Part shown: in pieces, positions 12,686 to 25,215 of the stretch
How the letters are laid out: each line of letters starts with the position of its first letter
Position numbering within the stretch: position 1 is the first letter of the stretch
NCBI RefSeq assembly: GCF_040807025.1
Contig: NC_090942.1
Location: 35,604,911 to 35,668,910, forward strand
DNA: 64,000 bases
Direction of reading: 5' to 3'
From: Struthio camelus
Lineage: Eukaryota; Chordata; Aves; Struthioniformes; Struthionidae
Made by a program: the position numbers and the translations under genes
The notes under the pieces: model-generated
Told to the model about the DNA's origin: nothing
The model's input: the letters and a program-made list of their open reading frames with translations, nothing else
Database searches by the model: none

Positions 12686-13917
12686 GATGCTGCCTACCTT
12701 CCCCAGGAGCCGCGGGGTCCCCCTCGCTGTAATCCGCCCTCTCCTCGGCGGGAACAGGCCGGCGGGGAATTTTAAAGCTTAAAACAAATTTAGAAATTTA
12801 AAAAAAAATAAAAAGAAGGGAGGAAAAGCGGGGGAAATTAAAGCGGAGAGAAGCAGACGGCGAGGAGGATGCCGCTCCTGCGCCGCGCCGCGCCGCGGGT
12901 TTGTGCATGTGGCGGTGGGCGGGCGCGCGAGCGCGCGGGCGCGGGCGCGCGCCGGGCCGGGCCGCGCCGCGCCTCCGGGGCCGCGCCGCCGGGGCCGCCA
13001 GGTGCTGCGCGGGGCGGCGCGGAGCCCGCGCGCCCGCGGCTGCCTGGTCCCGCGTGGCCGCCGGCAGCGATTCCGCGCTGCGCCGCGCCGCGCTGCGCCT
13101 GCCAGGCGCCCGCTGCGCCGCAGCCAGACCTCCTGCGTGGAGGTAGATTTTTACCGCCCTTTTTTTTTTTAACTCCTTTTTTTTTAAAACTCCCTCTCTC
13201 TCTCTTTTTTTTTTTTAAACTCGTTTTTTCTCTCTCTTTCATCTTTGGCCTGCCCGAAGCAGAGCGCTGTCTGGCAGGCACGCCTGGCTGTACAGATTGG
13301 GGGATTTTCGTTGTGTTTTCTCTTGAAATGGCTACGGCAGATCTGGCATCATCGTGTTACCCAATTTCCTGTTTCATCATGCAAAACATATATACTGAAA
13401 ATGCTGCCATTTTTATGAAAGGTCAGAGTGTTTTCAACTGGAGCAAGGCACGTTTTCATATATAAAGGAGGATTAACTTCACTATTAAACATAGAGACAA
13501 TTTGCTAGAGCTTATGACTCCCGTAGCTATAAAGCATCATAGTAGCTTATTTTTGCAGCTTTTCGGAACGCAAAAAAACTTTGGAAGCTGAGCCTGAAAC
13601 AAGGTGGCCTCGTCGCTGACAGTGTGGACCCCAGCCCCTTCGTTTCCTCCTGGACTACGCCTGCCCCGCGCAACAGAGGGGGCTGGGGCTAGGGCTGGGG
13701 GCAGCTGCCGCCGGCGTCCCCCAGCGAGGAGGGCTCCCGCCCTGCGGCCTGCACCGCTCGTAGGCGCCTTGAGATGGCAGGCCAAAATGGCCCGGGCGCA
13801 CGCCAAGAACCGCGCGTTTCAAAGCACCGTGCTTGTATATACCTGCCCGATTGCCTTTATGGTTCCTGTGCCGCGTTTGGTTTTTTTTTTTTTTTCCCCC
13901 ACCCGGGTAATTCTTTG

Positions 13918-14080
13918 GATGTAAAGTGCTGTGCAAACACTAATTTAATTAACACCTGCTGCAGCCTCCCAGGAAGAGATGTACATCCTTCCACTAATGA
14001 AGCTGAGGCTTGAGGAGGAGTTAATTGCCCAAGGTCGTTAAGCCAAGGGCTGGTCTTTCAATGCTTCCTCGTATGCATAA
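13918..14080 (-). mobile_element. MIR-like (core-SINE) relic, reverse orientation
   Basis: GTAAAGTGCTGTGCAAACAC, then TAATTTAATTAACACC, AATGAAGCTGAGGCTTGAGG and AGTTAATTGCCCAAGGTCG follow the reverse MIR consensus in order. The motif TTGCCCAAGGTC is the most diagnostic part. Confidence 0.6.
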
Positions 14081-17000
14081 ACCTCTCTCAGTGCTCACAT
14101 GAGCGATGCATGTAGCCCCGTGGAAATTTCATAGCCAAAAAAGATACTGGGTCAGATACCAAGTCGGGGGCTTAACTCCTGGTCCAATCCTGTGTGCAAA
14201 GCACCAGACTGTTGTCCATGCCAAAAAGCAGATAAGAAAATATTTGCAATTTACTCTTACTCAGTTATGCTTACTTCTCTTTAAACTGAGAATCAACCCC
14301 CACAACTGCTAAATAAAACTTATATTTAAGTGGTGGACATGGTCACGTGTCCCTGATGTAGAGAAGTAGAAGCAACTTTTACTTTTCTTTGAAACAAAAT
14401 GTGTCAGACTGATTATCGGATGACTAGTATGTAATTTGATGCATTCTGTTACCACCATTAATGCTATCCCTGCAAAGACAGACATATGTAACTTAAAATA
14501 GTTCCAATCTTACATTGCTGTGTGTTGGTTCTTGGAACTAAAGTAGTTAATTTTTACAGAATTTGGGAGAAATCTGTTTAGCATATCTTAACAGAGCTCC
14601 ACAAAGAGTAGTGCTTTTCAGAAACAAAAGCTTCTTTACTGGGTATTTTTGTTGCAAGGTTAATATTGCACATTTTCCCACTCTTCTTCTTAATATCTTT
14701 CTGATTCTTGACATTGTTGATTCTATTTTCCTTGTTTTTCTGTGAAACTTTGATGTCTGTGACCAGTGGCTTCTAGCTCTAACTTTTGCTATTTCTGTAA
14801 GCTTTTTTGTCTATAGATTTTAATGTCATTCGCTCCCCATTGCCTTTATTCACTCTGTATTGGCTTTTTTTTTAATATCTTTTTTATATACAATCTCATT
14901 CCTATATCTGGCTTGAAATACACTGACGATTCAGGAATTTGCTTTTATATTTCTGGCCTGCCATTTTTCTTCCTGTTGTCCGTCTGGAACTGTCTGTTCT
15001 GTTCTTGGATACCTTTCAATTTACCTTTATCTAGTCAAAATGGATCCTCTTCTCTTTTGTCTGAAGTATTTCCTTGCCTTTCTCTCCTGTCACCGATAAG
15101 CCCGCTTCCATCCTTCCTTTGTTCAGACCTGTAAATTCCAAATGATCTTTAGACTGTATTTCAGCTGCCTATAATGCATCAACAGCCACGGTCATTTTGA
15201 GAACTACACTCCAAAGTACAATGTCCTTCCAGAGTGTGTAAAATTCCTTTCTGAATTGTCCTTCCAACTTGCGTGCTTATTGACTGATCCAAACCATCTA
15301 ATAGAGACAACTGCTGCATAATGAAAAACTATACCTGTATAATAAAAATGAGCTTAAAAGAAATCAAAACACACCAAATAATTCTTTGTTCGACTAAGTC
15401 GTCACTTAGTCGTACAAGCTTGTCTGTACACAGTTTTTGAAATCTGTTTGATTTGGGGTGCATTTTTTTTAAGTGGAACCTGGTTGGCTTCTTTGCAGTC
15501 TTTTGCTTCTAAATGGCTGTAAAGAGATTCCAGGCAAAATTTTGCACCTGGCACAAAGCTGACTACAGAGACTAAATTTGGATGATTATCCATTCAATTA
15601 TGTAACCCCTGGGCATATATATGCCTACAGCGCAGGGGAGAGCTGAGGGGTGGGGCGATTCACTGGTGCCCATGAGAGACGCCCAGCAGGAGAAGCGGAG
15701 GTTCTTACAGAAAAGTTCTTTCACCTCTATTTTAGTGCATCTGTCGTTAGCATGTTGGTACTTAAGTGTTAGCGCATGTGTGAAAGAGGGGAAAAAAGAG
15801 AGAAGATCAGAAGCAGAAAACCAGCTGAAGGAGAGAAATTCTGTGTTTTGCAGAGAGGCTGCTTGATGTCAGGAAGTAATCTTGAATTGTCTCTGAAGTC
15901 TCGGACTGGTCTTCAAGAATGACCAAGGGTGATGAGGAAGCCCAGGACCTAGTCAGTGACTATTTTTACACCTCTATTTATCTTGTGTCAGCCGAAGTAA
16001 AAAGCACACGGACTTTGGGGGATTTTTTTTTATTTCCTTTTTTTTTTTTTTTTAAATTCTCTATCTGTTTGCCACAGAAAGCCCATTAACTTTGTTCTCT
16101 GAATGGCAGTGTCTAAACCACTGGGCTTCTCACAGGAGGGGGCAGTACTGGTCCTCTTTTTGAAAGTATTTAACCCGGGAGATCCCCTTCCCTTCGAGGC
16201 ATTACAGAGATTCTCTGCTGGAAAAGTGTAGCAGATCTGCTGCAAGGACGAACAAAGTGCTAGTACCTCCCTAGACTGAGCACAAACACACTGAGCGTAC
16301 GCTTGGGACCCATGGACATGTGTGAACTCTTCCAGGGTGATAAAGCAAGCTATTGCACTGCCCCATGTGACTTTCCTCTTGGAAGTAAATTAAATTTGTC
16401 AACAAATATCCGCATTCTCTCTAGTCTGTGGTGCCAGGATTTGCACTCTGACAAAAGGAAAGGCTTCTGGGAAGCGCACTTGCTGCTGCCGCTGGTGCTA
16501 GCAGGGTCCCACTGTTGATTCGCTGACACTAGTTGACAAGGATATTTTGGCTAACAGCTGAGCAAGGGAAAACATAATTGACTACAATGTGTAGTGGGGA
16601 GGTCCGTACATGACTGGTCTTGCATGATACTCCAGAAATGACTGCCTACACTTGTCGTAGAATTCGTAAATGCTGATAGCATCAACTGTGTTTAAACATG
16701 CGTTCATCCGCCTCCAACTCTGCATGTTGAGACAATCAGTTTCTGCGGGCTGTGAAATCTTGCACGCCTTGCTGTGACTCCATGAGCATGAGATAACATC
16801 GTTTGTTAGTGTCCTAGCCAAAGTGTGGTGTACAACTGTGATGGCTAATCCTGCTTTAATGTGAGGAGTTCTCCTCTATTCTTCCTCTTTAGATTCAGGA
16901 ATTCACGCAACGAACCAGGTAGTCGTGCTTTTTCTCCTTACTTTCTGACCGTCTGCTCCGACTCTTTTCTCTGGTCTAAACAAGTGTTTTGCTAGAATGC

Positions 17001-19134
17001 AATTGTTTCAAATTTCTTGCATGATCCTAAGGAAAGAGCAGTGACTAAAACAAAGAGATCTGCACATACGGTAGTGATAGCAAAAGCTTCATTAAACAAG
17101 CTTTAAAAGTATGTGTAACAAAATGCTTTTTCAATTTAAGCTCTTTTAGGGTGTTGATTCATACTGCCAATTTTTAGTGCAAGTGTAACTAGACCATAAT
17201 ACTTTGATCTTTTGAAATAAGTAGACTCAAAGTATATCATAACCATGATGCAGGGTTGTGTTACAATGCATAGGGGAGATCCTCTGACCTTTCCCCCAGA
17301 AAAGGATATTTTTTGCCATCCCGTTGGTATAGGGTAACTTTAAAAGCTTCCCCTGTGTGTATTCAGGGATATTCTCTGGGATGGTGAGTTGCTGTAAATG
17401 GTCTGTCTTGGCAGCCTGTGACTCCTAGTCCCAATGTAAGGTGCAGCTATAGAAAATGAGATGTGACTAGGAACATGAAATAATTGATGACTGTTGTGAA
17501 TTAAATCATACTGGGCATAATTTCTTCAGTCAGGGACCAGCCTGATAGTGTACACCTCAGTAATTAAATTCTCCTCTATTAAAAAGGAAAAAAGGATGAA
17601 AAAAGTTTAATTCAGAATTTGACTGCCAAATATTACACATCTAAATCCATGTCATTAATGAAAAGTATTTAAAGTTGTTAGAAATCTGTTACTCCTTCTC
17701 AAGTCTACAGGGGCTGAGGAAACTCAGTATCCCTAGAAGTCAGAGTGCTTATTTAGCTGACTCTGTACGAAATTAAAGGCTAAGGTATATGTATCTCAGT
17801 TGCATATGCTGACTTTATTGTTATCCACCAGTAATGTATACTGGGAGTGTTATGGGACCATGAAGCATCATGAAATTAGTGAACTTGGAAAAAAAAAAGG
17901 TGCAAATTCTTATTTTTGACAAATCCTATTTAGTAAGCTAGAATAAGTTTTTCAGGATGGTGGTAAACACAATGGAGGAACTCTTATCACCACAGTCAAC
18001 AAACAACCAATAAAAATCAGCTTTGTACATAAGAAACTCTTTGTCAAATTAAAGAGCTGCAAGGTAGAGGACTAAATTGAAATGGAGTCTTTTAAAAACA
18101 TCTTGACTGCTAATATATTTTTTAAATAATAAAATAAAATAAAGCTATTGACATTCCTAGGGAAAGACATGTCAGGAAAGACAGCTGAAATACAGCAGAA
18201 ATGCTATGCTTATTTAAAAGCTGAAGTTGTTAAAAGTGGACAGGTGCAGTATGTGGTGTCAGGGACCTATCCCATTGGTCCTCTGATATTTCCATTAAAC
18301 TTTGCATTCTCTACAATGCAAACAAATTCTGTTTTCACTGCATCCATTCGACCTAAATGAAGCCAGTGGAAGCAGAATTTCACCCAGGATTTGAGAGGCT
18401 TTGGATATCATGTACTCCTTGAAATTTCTGCCCTAAAGACAGTGACAGTGCTCTAGGGCAAAGCAGTGCTCTGTGTGTATTTGTTCCGTGATTCTTATAT
18501 TCACATGGTATATGGAAGAGTCAAGTTCTACCGAAAACATATAGAACTGATACAGTGAAGCTAACCAGAACTTCTTGTTAAAGTTATACCAAAACTTCCT
18601 GATCTGCTTAAGAAAGTGAAGTCTAGACCAAGCTAGCGTGTCCTGTTCCCCTGGGCCTCCCTTGCGGCATGGACCTGGTCAAAGCCAGTCGCACCTCCTT
18701 GACATGCTGTTGAACTCAAGCTATAAATAACTGAAAAAGGAAAATAGCAAACAAAAATGCTGAAGTATACAGCTCTATTAAGAGTCATGCTTGAAAACAT
18801 TCTGAGGTACCTACGGCATCACCTGTTTCCATCTCTATTTTGAGGCTTTATATAGTAGCTATTGTTATAGTAATGAAGTGATTAGATTTGTTCTGTTGCC
18901 TAATTGCAGAGCTAGAAACAACATGCCTTCCTGCAATCCAGTTAAGTATGCTGTATCTGAATTCTCTAATTCAGAGATAGTCTTTCAAAGATAGTCTTTA
19001 GGAAATGATCTTTAGAGCAAACCTTTTTTTTTTTAAAGTGCACTTGATTGAAGAGTCTGTCATATTGTAGAATTATTGATCATGATAAATACATTTTCCT
19101 TACACTGTATTTTTCATCTCAGAGTCTCATAATA

Positions 19135-19270
19135 TTTTACTACAAGGGGCAAGTAGTAGTAGTCCCACGGCAGATGAAAAGCTTGGAGGAAAAATTAGAA
19201 AATTAATGTGTTGTTCAGGGCTACCTATCAAATGGCAGAGCAAGACTAGGTAGTTCAAGACTAGCTACCC
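19135..19270 (-). mobile_element. MIR-like (core-SINE) relic, reverse orientation
   Basis: AGTCCCACGGCAGATGAAAA, then a stretch resembling TTAAGTGACTTGCCCAAGG, then AAATGGCAGAGCAAGACTAG followed by GTTCAAGAC, matches the order of the reverse MIR consensus (AGTGGCAGAGCCGGGATTCGAAC). Diverged. Confidence 0.45.
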
Positions 19271-22200
19271 ATTTCTCTGGTGTCTCTGAGGGGGAACCTA
19301 CAAGCAAAAGGCCTTTCGTTGCATTTCTCTAGGATGGAAATCAACAGTCTTCCATGCAGGTCTTGGTGCTATTGATTTTGGTTGGAAAACATGAGCATTC
19401 ACAAGCTCCAGTTCGATACGGTACCAGCAAGTTTTCTTTTCAAGAGCTGCTGCCCTATATTAATATAGTAACCAGGAAGTTTTATATGATAAAATTAACA
19501 GAAGGAACGCAGAATAACAGGAGAAAAGACATTTTAAAGCAGTATATATATATCTTTCTTAATTATCAATATATGCCTCTACAGAGGTCGGTCTGTCTTC
19601 AACCCAGCTTCTGTCACTTTTGGAGACGGAAAGCTGAGCCTGCCCCCTACCAAGATCTGTTTCATTCTGTCTTCCAGTGACCGTATGTTTATCCACCTAA
19701 AGCTGTGTTCCAAAGTTGTGGACTTATATCCCTCTCCTATGTCAGGCCCGACCTGTGGCTCTCAGTATGATTTAGGAGTGGAACAATACCTGCTTTTTTT
19801 GACAACCTCTTCCGATAAACGGGGGTTAGCTGAAGGTACTATTCACTTAGCAATACATGCAACTAATTGTATACATTCTTACAGCAAACAAGATAGTAAT
19901 TAGCAACGGCACATACACAACTCAAACATTATTAGAGGCCCTTCTTACCGGAAAAGCGATTCAGTACTTTCGATTCCCGCTACTTTATCTCATCTACAAG
20001 TCCCTCCTGTTTGTCCATCTGTTTCATATTATTTCGTCAGAAGATGAAGAAATCAAGTAAAGTGTTAATAAAATTATATCAGAAGAAAAGCACAATAAAA
20101 TTTCTAAGACGCCTATAAAAGTCTATGCTGGTTCAAACGGAATTATCTTGATGTATAGAATTGTAGAAAAGATTCTTAAAACAGCATGGTGCACCATGAG
20201 CTTCACTAGTAGAACTAGTGTCTAAAGCTCTGGGTAAACAGAAGGCAGATGGCCTACAACCATACATAGCATATGTAAATTTATATATTCTACTATTTCA
20301 TATTTAAAATTTATAGGTAGATTATATATAGTACAAAAATGCAAAAAAACTACAAATGGGTTTAGAACACCACACATGTGATGCACAAACTTGATTGTAT
20401 TTTTGTTAGAGCGTTCTCAGTCCAAAATGGCCATTAGAAAATGCTCTGTTCCTAAAGCCTTACCTTGGCAGCAAATCATAGCCTGATCCTGCAAATATTG
20501 CTCACTCAAGTATTGAAGTCATATTGTAAATATTGTTATGAACTGGAATACCCTAAACTGCCTGGCCATGTTTTTATGATTACCGTAATGGCCTAATGTA
20601 GTTGCAAAAGGAAGGAGTAAATGCATTTTGTAAGTGTGTTTTAAAATATTGATGTTCATAGCAAATGTTACCTAGTCCAGGTTGTAGATACTTTTCTAAA
20701 AGAATGTCGTCTAAAAATGCTGTTTTCAGAAAGGATCGAGATGGAGGTTTCACAAAGTTTCACAGAGCTCACCGCCCTGCTTCACTTCCGCTGTTGTGGG
20801 AGGGCGTGAGGAAGTTGGTCACTCAGTCATCCCAGAAACCATTAGGGCCTGACTGAAAGCTCACTGAAGTCGGTGGAGACAGGCAGCTACACTAAGTGTA
20901 GCATGTGCTAAAACACTTTCCCAAATTTGGTCCGTAATGGAGAATCCAGGTAGTAGTGATGTAAATAAGTGCTCAGAAGTTGCAACCATGTAGAGGTAAA
21001 CAGCAGTCTGGGGAGAAGCACACATCCCTCTTAGGCTTGCACAGACGTTTCATCTGCACTGAGCCAGGCTGGGGAATGGACCTGGGTTAAGAAACAACCC
21101 CCCCCAAACTTTTAGCTCAGATTTGTTCTCAGAAAGGCCAGTTAGTTACACTGTTGCTGTCCCAAAAGCCTGTACTGGTGTTTTTAACCCGGATCAGCTG
21201 CCTTGAAGGGCTGCTCTGGGACTGTACTTCACATCACTGGAAAAGGAATATTTCTTCCCATCCCTTCCTGTCCCCTTTCCACTTGAAATGCTCAAGCATC
21301 CCTGCATAGCTGCTATTTTTCCTTTACCAGAGCAGGTCCCTTTCTGGGATCTAAGCAGCCTTTGTGCAAGTACTCAGACGCTGGAGGCTGTGGGATTAAG
21401 ACAGGGTGAGAGGTAGCTGTGCAGAGGGACAGTGCCCACCACCGCACAGGCACTAAGTGCCTGCAGGTGAAACTGGAGGGACCTGAGTGCATGCAAGGCC
21501 AGGGAAGACAAGACAAACTTCACGATGTCTAGGGTGTCCTTATTTTGCAAAAAGTTTGATTGTAAGTTGAATGTCAGTAGATACCCCTGGAGATAGCAGG
21601 GAATTTTACGAGGCGGGCTGCCATCTCCAGTGAGGAGGAGGGCCTGCTGCTGCTTGGGTTTTCACTGCTTTTTTTATTTAATCGGATGCACTGCTAGATT
21701 TTACATGCTCTGCTGACTACAAGGTTTTGCACCAATATCTCTGCCCTCCTCCTGGTCCCAACGGAAATTTCCGGGCCCTTTGCTGAGCTGGCCAGGGCAT
21801 GCTGGGCATGACGGGAGGAGGTGCCGGCCTTCTCAGCCTGCTGCGCATGCCTCCGCCTGCCTTGCCCCGGGCAGCCCTGACCTGGCATACACGGCTGCAC
21901 GGCACCGCTGCATCCCCAGCACCTCGTCCCTGAACCAACCCATTTTTGCTCTGAGCAAAACGTAATGCGTTGTACATTCCTGGGTGAAGCCAGAAGCAAT
22001 GCACGTGCCCACCCAGCTTACTACCACGTAATTGTGGATCGCTCGTGAGGGAGTTATAAACCCAAAGGCGAACTAATATCCCAGCTGTTTCCTGGGAAGA
22101 CAGACTCCTCAGCTGACCTAGCATATGGCGCAGCCTATAGTCAGGAGCTCAATTTGCCACATTCACCATGCATCTCCAAAGCCTTGGGACGTGCTTGTCT

Positions 22201-24107
22201 GGGCTGTGCTTGGCCAGGGTGCGTAACTGCTGTATTCACCCTGGGCAAGTGACAGGGTCACAGTTTTGTGAAACTTGGTGAGAGTTACCTGAAAACAGAG
22301 TAGCCAATATTGAAGGGGAGCTACTGCAATTGATCCATCCATCCTTGGTGCACTGTGGCCACCGTGTCCACAACAGCTGGGGCAGGGCGTCAGCCCTGTG
22401 ACTGGAAGCCACCAACACCATCCCCGACAGGGAAAGAGGCTGGCGACAGAAACGTTATGTAGAAGTGAGAAAGGGTATTTTATGTGCCAACTTGGAAAGA
22501 TAACAACCATTTTTCTGTCTTTGTTTCAGGATTTACAGCCCCTGCGGTACCTGCAGCTTGCCAAGGTCGCAGCCACTCGCTGCAAGAATCAGGAGCGAGT
22601 GCCAGAGCAAGCACCCGGGCTGCAAGGAAGAGGATGAGTGAAACGAGCAGGCTCTACCCGGTGAACGTGCACAGTCACAGCGTGGACCAAAGCCAAAGCG
22701 AATGTCGAACGCAGGCATGCCTGTGTCCAGCCCCAGAGCGTGGAGGAGCAGGGCTCAGCACAGACGCTGGGAGAACCGGCATGACAGCCGGGAAAGCGCA
22801 GCGCTGCTGCAGCTTTCTCCGTGCTTCTGGTCTTCTCAACTTGCTACACGTTTGTCTGCTGTTCAGGTCCTACAGTTCCCGTCCCCGACGGTGAGAGCTC
22901 ACCCGTGCCCGGTAGTCCCACAGGAGCCTGGCTGCTGCAGGGGTGGCCGTCCTCACAGCCACCTCCTCTTCCAGCTGCTGCCTTGCAAACACCTGTGCTG
23001 CTCACTGGATTACAAATACGTATTTATACCTACACCTATAAGGAAGTGGCACTGAGTAAACAGAACAGTTCTGCAGTTTTCCTTGTTTGTTTGCACTGTT
23101 TAGTTTTTTTGCAGTGAAATCCGTGCTTTTTCTTCGAACTGAAGAAGTTCGGGCAGCGTTCGAGGTCGCTGGTGGATGGCGTCGTGCGCCGGGCGCTCGG
23201 GGAAGGCAGGAGGGCAGGCACCGGTGGTGGTCTGCCACAGACAGGCCTGTTTGCGTGGCGCTGGCCAGCTGAGAGGCGTGACGTTGAGCAGGTCCGCCAG
23301 CAGCAGAAGGTATACTCAGAAGGTATGCAAGCTCACCCACGGATTTCCCTTCTCTCTTCTTCGCTGAACCGAAAGAAATCCAACCCCACAACTCCCCCAA
23401 ACCACCTAATCGTGGTCCCCGGAGTGCACTCAGCGTAGGAGATTTTGACAGGATTTTTTGATTGTGGTTTTAAGAAGCCAAAACCAGGACCTTAAACGAA
23501 GCAGTGATCCAACGTTGGGACAGGCCCGCTGCCTACAATGAGAAAAACATAAACAAGCGCGGCAGCATGTGCTACAGGAAACAAAGAATCTGAAAACATG
23601 GTATATCAGAACATGTTTGACTTGCATAATTTTATTTGAAAATGCCCTGGATTCTACCGTAACAGCGACTGATGGCAAACTGACCAGAAAGCCCCACCCT
23701 ACGCATAGCAAATATGCAACAAGTGGCGAGGCAGTGTCCATAAATAATCAAAAAGCTCTCGAAGCTAGATGCTTACACCATTATGCAATTATTGCAATCT
23801 GAGCATTTTTTGAGCAGGGCAAATATTTGCTCTCGATTTCATGGGTGACTCTGCTGCCTGCGTGTACGTACATCGCGTCTGTAGACAGAGGAATTCCAGG
23901 CTGTCCTTGTTTGCTTTTGGGTTTTCACGCAGGAGGAGCGTTCAGTGCCAGCGCGTAAGGTTACATATACACAGCTATTTACTTTTCTCTGACGTTCAGC
24001 TGGTTTTAAATGGCAGCTGATGCTTTTCAGTTAATTTTTGGCTTGGAATAAGCAAACATATGGTTACCACTGCCACTCACGACTCATTAAGTTGTGTTTC
24101 CTAAGCA

Positions 24108-24121
24108 GGTAATCAATTACC
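24108..24121. promoter_or_regulatory. Paired-homeodomain type palindrome
   Basis: GGTAATCAATTACC contains TAATCAATTA, the TAATNNATTA (P2) arrangement bound by homeodomain dimers. It lies in intergenic DNA; enhancer function is only a guess. Confidence 0.2.
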
Positions 24122-25159
24122 TGGAAATGCCGTGACAACAGAGTTTATGAGCTGTGCAACGCAAAGAGGACAGTAACACCACCAGAGGTCTCCTTCTTTA
24201 GGCCTTGTGCAGGCAGCAATACTCTATTGGGACTTCTAAAAATTGGCCTCAATTAAGGATATTTCCTCAACATTTTAATCTCATGTTTGCAAAATTTCCA
24301 AATTAAAATTCATCTTTTTCCCCCACCTTTATCCTTACTTTTTTTTCCATTTTACTAAGGGCTAAGTTATATCGTTGTCTTGTGAAAGGGTGAAGCATGA
24401 ATTGCATTAGTTAAGGATAAACATAACTTTCTCTTTCCACTTTCCACTTTGGTAATTAAAATACCCTATTACCAGCTCATCTGCGTTGCCCAGCGTGCTG
24501 GGGAAGCAGAGCTAATCAGGACTTCACCCGCTGCTAAGGGGTAGAGGATGCAGGAGCAAAAAGCACATACTGTTCCCTTCTTCATGTTGGCGATGTTACG
24601 CAAAACCTAGAAGGCCCGTGTGGGGCTGTACGAGTATGGCTGTTTACTTTCATGCTTTTTCCACAGTTTTGGAGTGCAAGCTGTAAATTTGGAGAATGAA
24701 AACAAACATTGACTTTTTTTTATTTATTTAGGTTTTAACTACTCTTGGCACCCCTGGAAAATATTAGGCAACTAACGAAAGTGCCAACCCACCTTCATCT
24801 AACCAGTCTAAAAGTACTGGGTCAGGTTGACTTCAGTCATATGTCATTTGCAGGCCTATCAGTTTCCCTAAGAAATTAATTCTTAGGGTGGAAGTGTTTA
24901 TTTTCTCCTATGCCAGAGGCTTGACTGTATTTAATAACTTGGGCATTGCAAATGCCACTATCAACACTTGGATTATTTATATCTTTGTCATGCCTGCATA
25001 GCAAAACTTGCCCTCTGGTTTCCAGTCATTTGGATTATTTGGTGTTTATGCATCACACTCTGTGACAATAATATGGGACACAGTTCATGCAGGTAGGCTG
25101 CTTTAATATACTTTGGCAAGTTTACAGGCGGAGATGGTGTTTGCTATAAATTTGACTAA

Positions 25160-25215
25160 TATCGCTGAAAAAGACAAGCTTTTGAGCACCCAAACCCTTC
25201 TTCGGGCAGGAGGGA
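25160..25215. repeat. Possible ancient interspersed repeat end
   Basis: AAAAAGACAAGCTTTTGAGC followed by ACCCAAACCCTTCTTCGGGC resembles an end motif seen in old amniote interspersed repeats (AAGCTTTTGAGC...CTTCTTCAGG). It is called from memory of the pattern, without a family name. Confidence 0.25.

Larger units (their letters stand above)
3969..12695 (-). other. SLC38A1: SLC38A1 5'UTR intron, with possible unmapped non-coding exons
   Basis: This is the space between the coding exon acceptor and a candidate first-exon donor in the CpG island. Mammalian SLC38A1 uses alternative non-coding first exons, so extra ones may be present, but none can be proven here. It contains MIR-like relics (6541-6690, 10161-10275, 10440-10510), an (AAAAT)n run near 4363-4388, A-rich runs at 6370-6430 and a long TA/TG microsatellite at 11895-12002. 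Confidence 0.5.
12300..13150 (-). promoter_or_regulatory. SLC38A1: CpG island, probable SLC38A1 promoter and non-coding exon 1
   Basis: This is a sharply bounded, very CpG-dense block in AT-rich surroundings, with GC boxes and CG repeats at about 12910-13100. It is the only such island 5' of the SLC38A1 coding exon in this window, so it is the likely promoter. A candidate first-exon donor on the minus strand is GGGGAAG then GTAGGC, with the exon end at 12698. The transcription start is unknown, probably between 12750 and 13150. Confidence 0.6.

Noticed and set aside
11808-12782. Long plus-strand open frame of 324 codons
   Set aside because: It runs through the TA/TG microsatellite, a TTTA repeat and the CpG island; the translation is low-complexity with no domain.
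12869-13465. Plus-strand frame of 198 codons in the SLC38A1 island
   Set aside because: Ala/Arg/Pro-rich translation of CpG repeats followed by poly-T; typical artefact.
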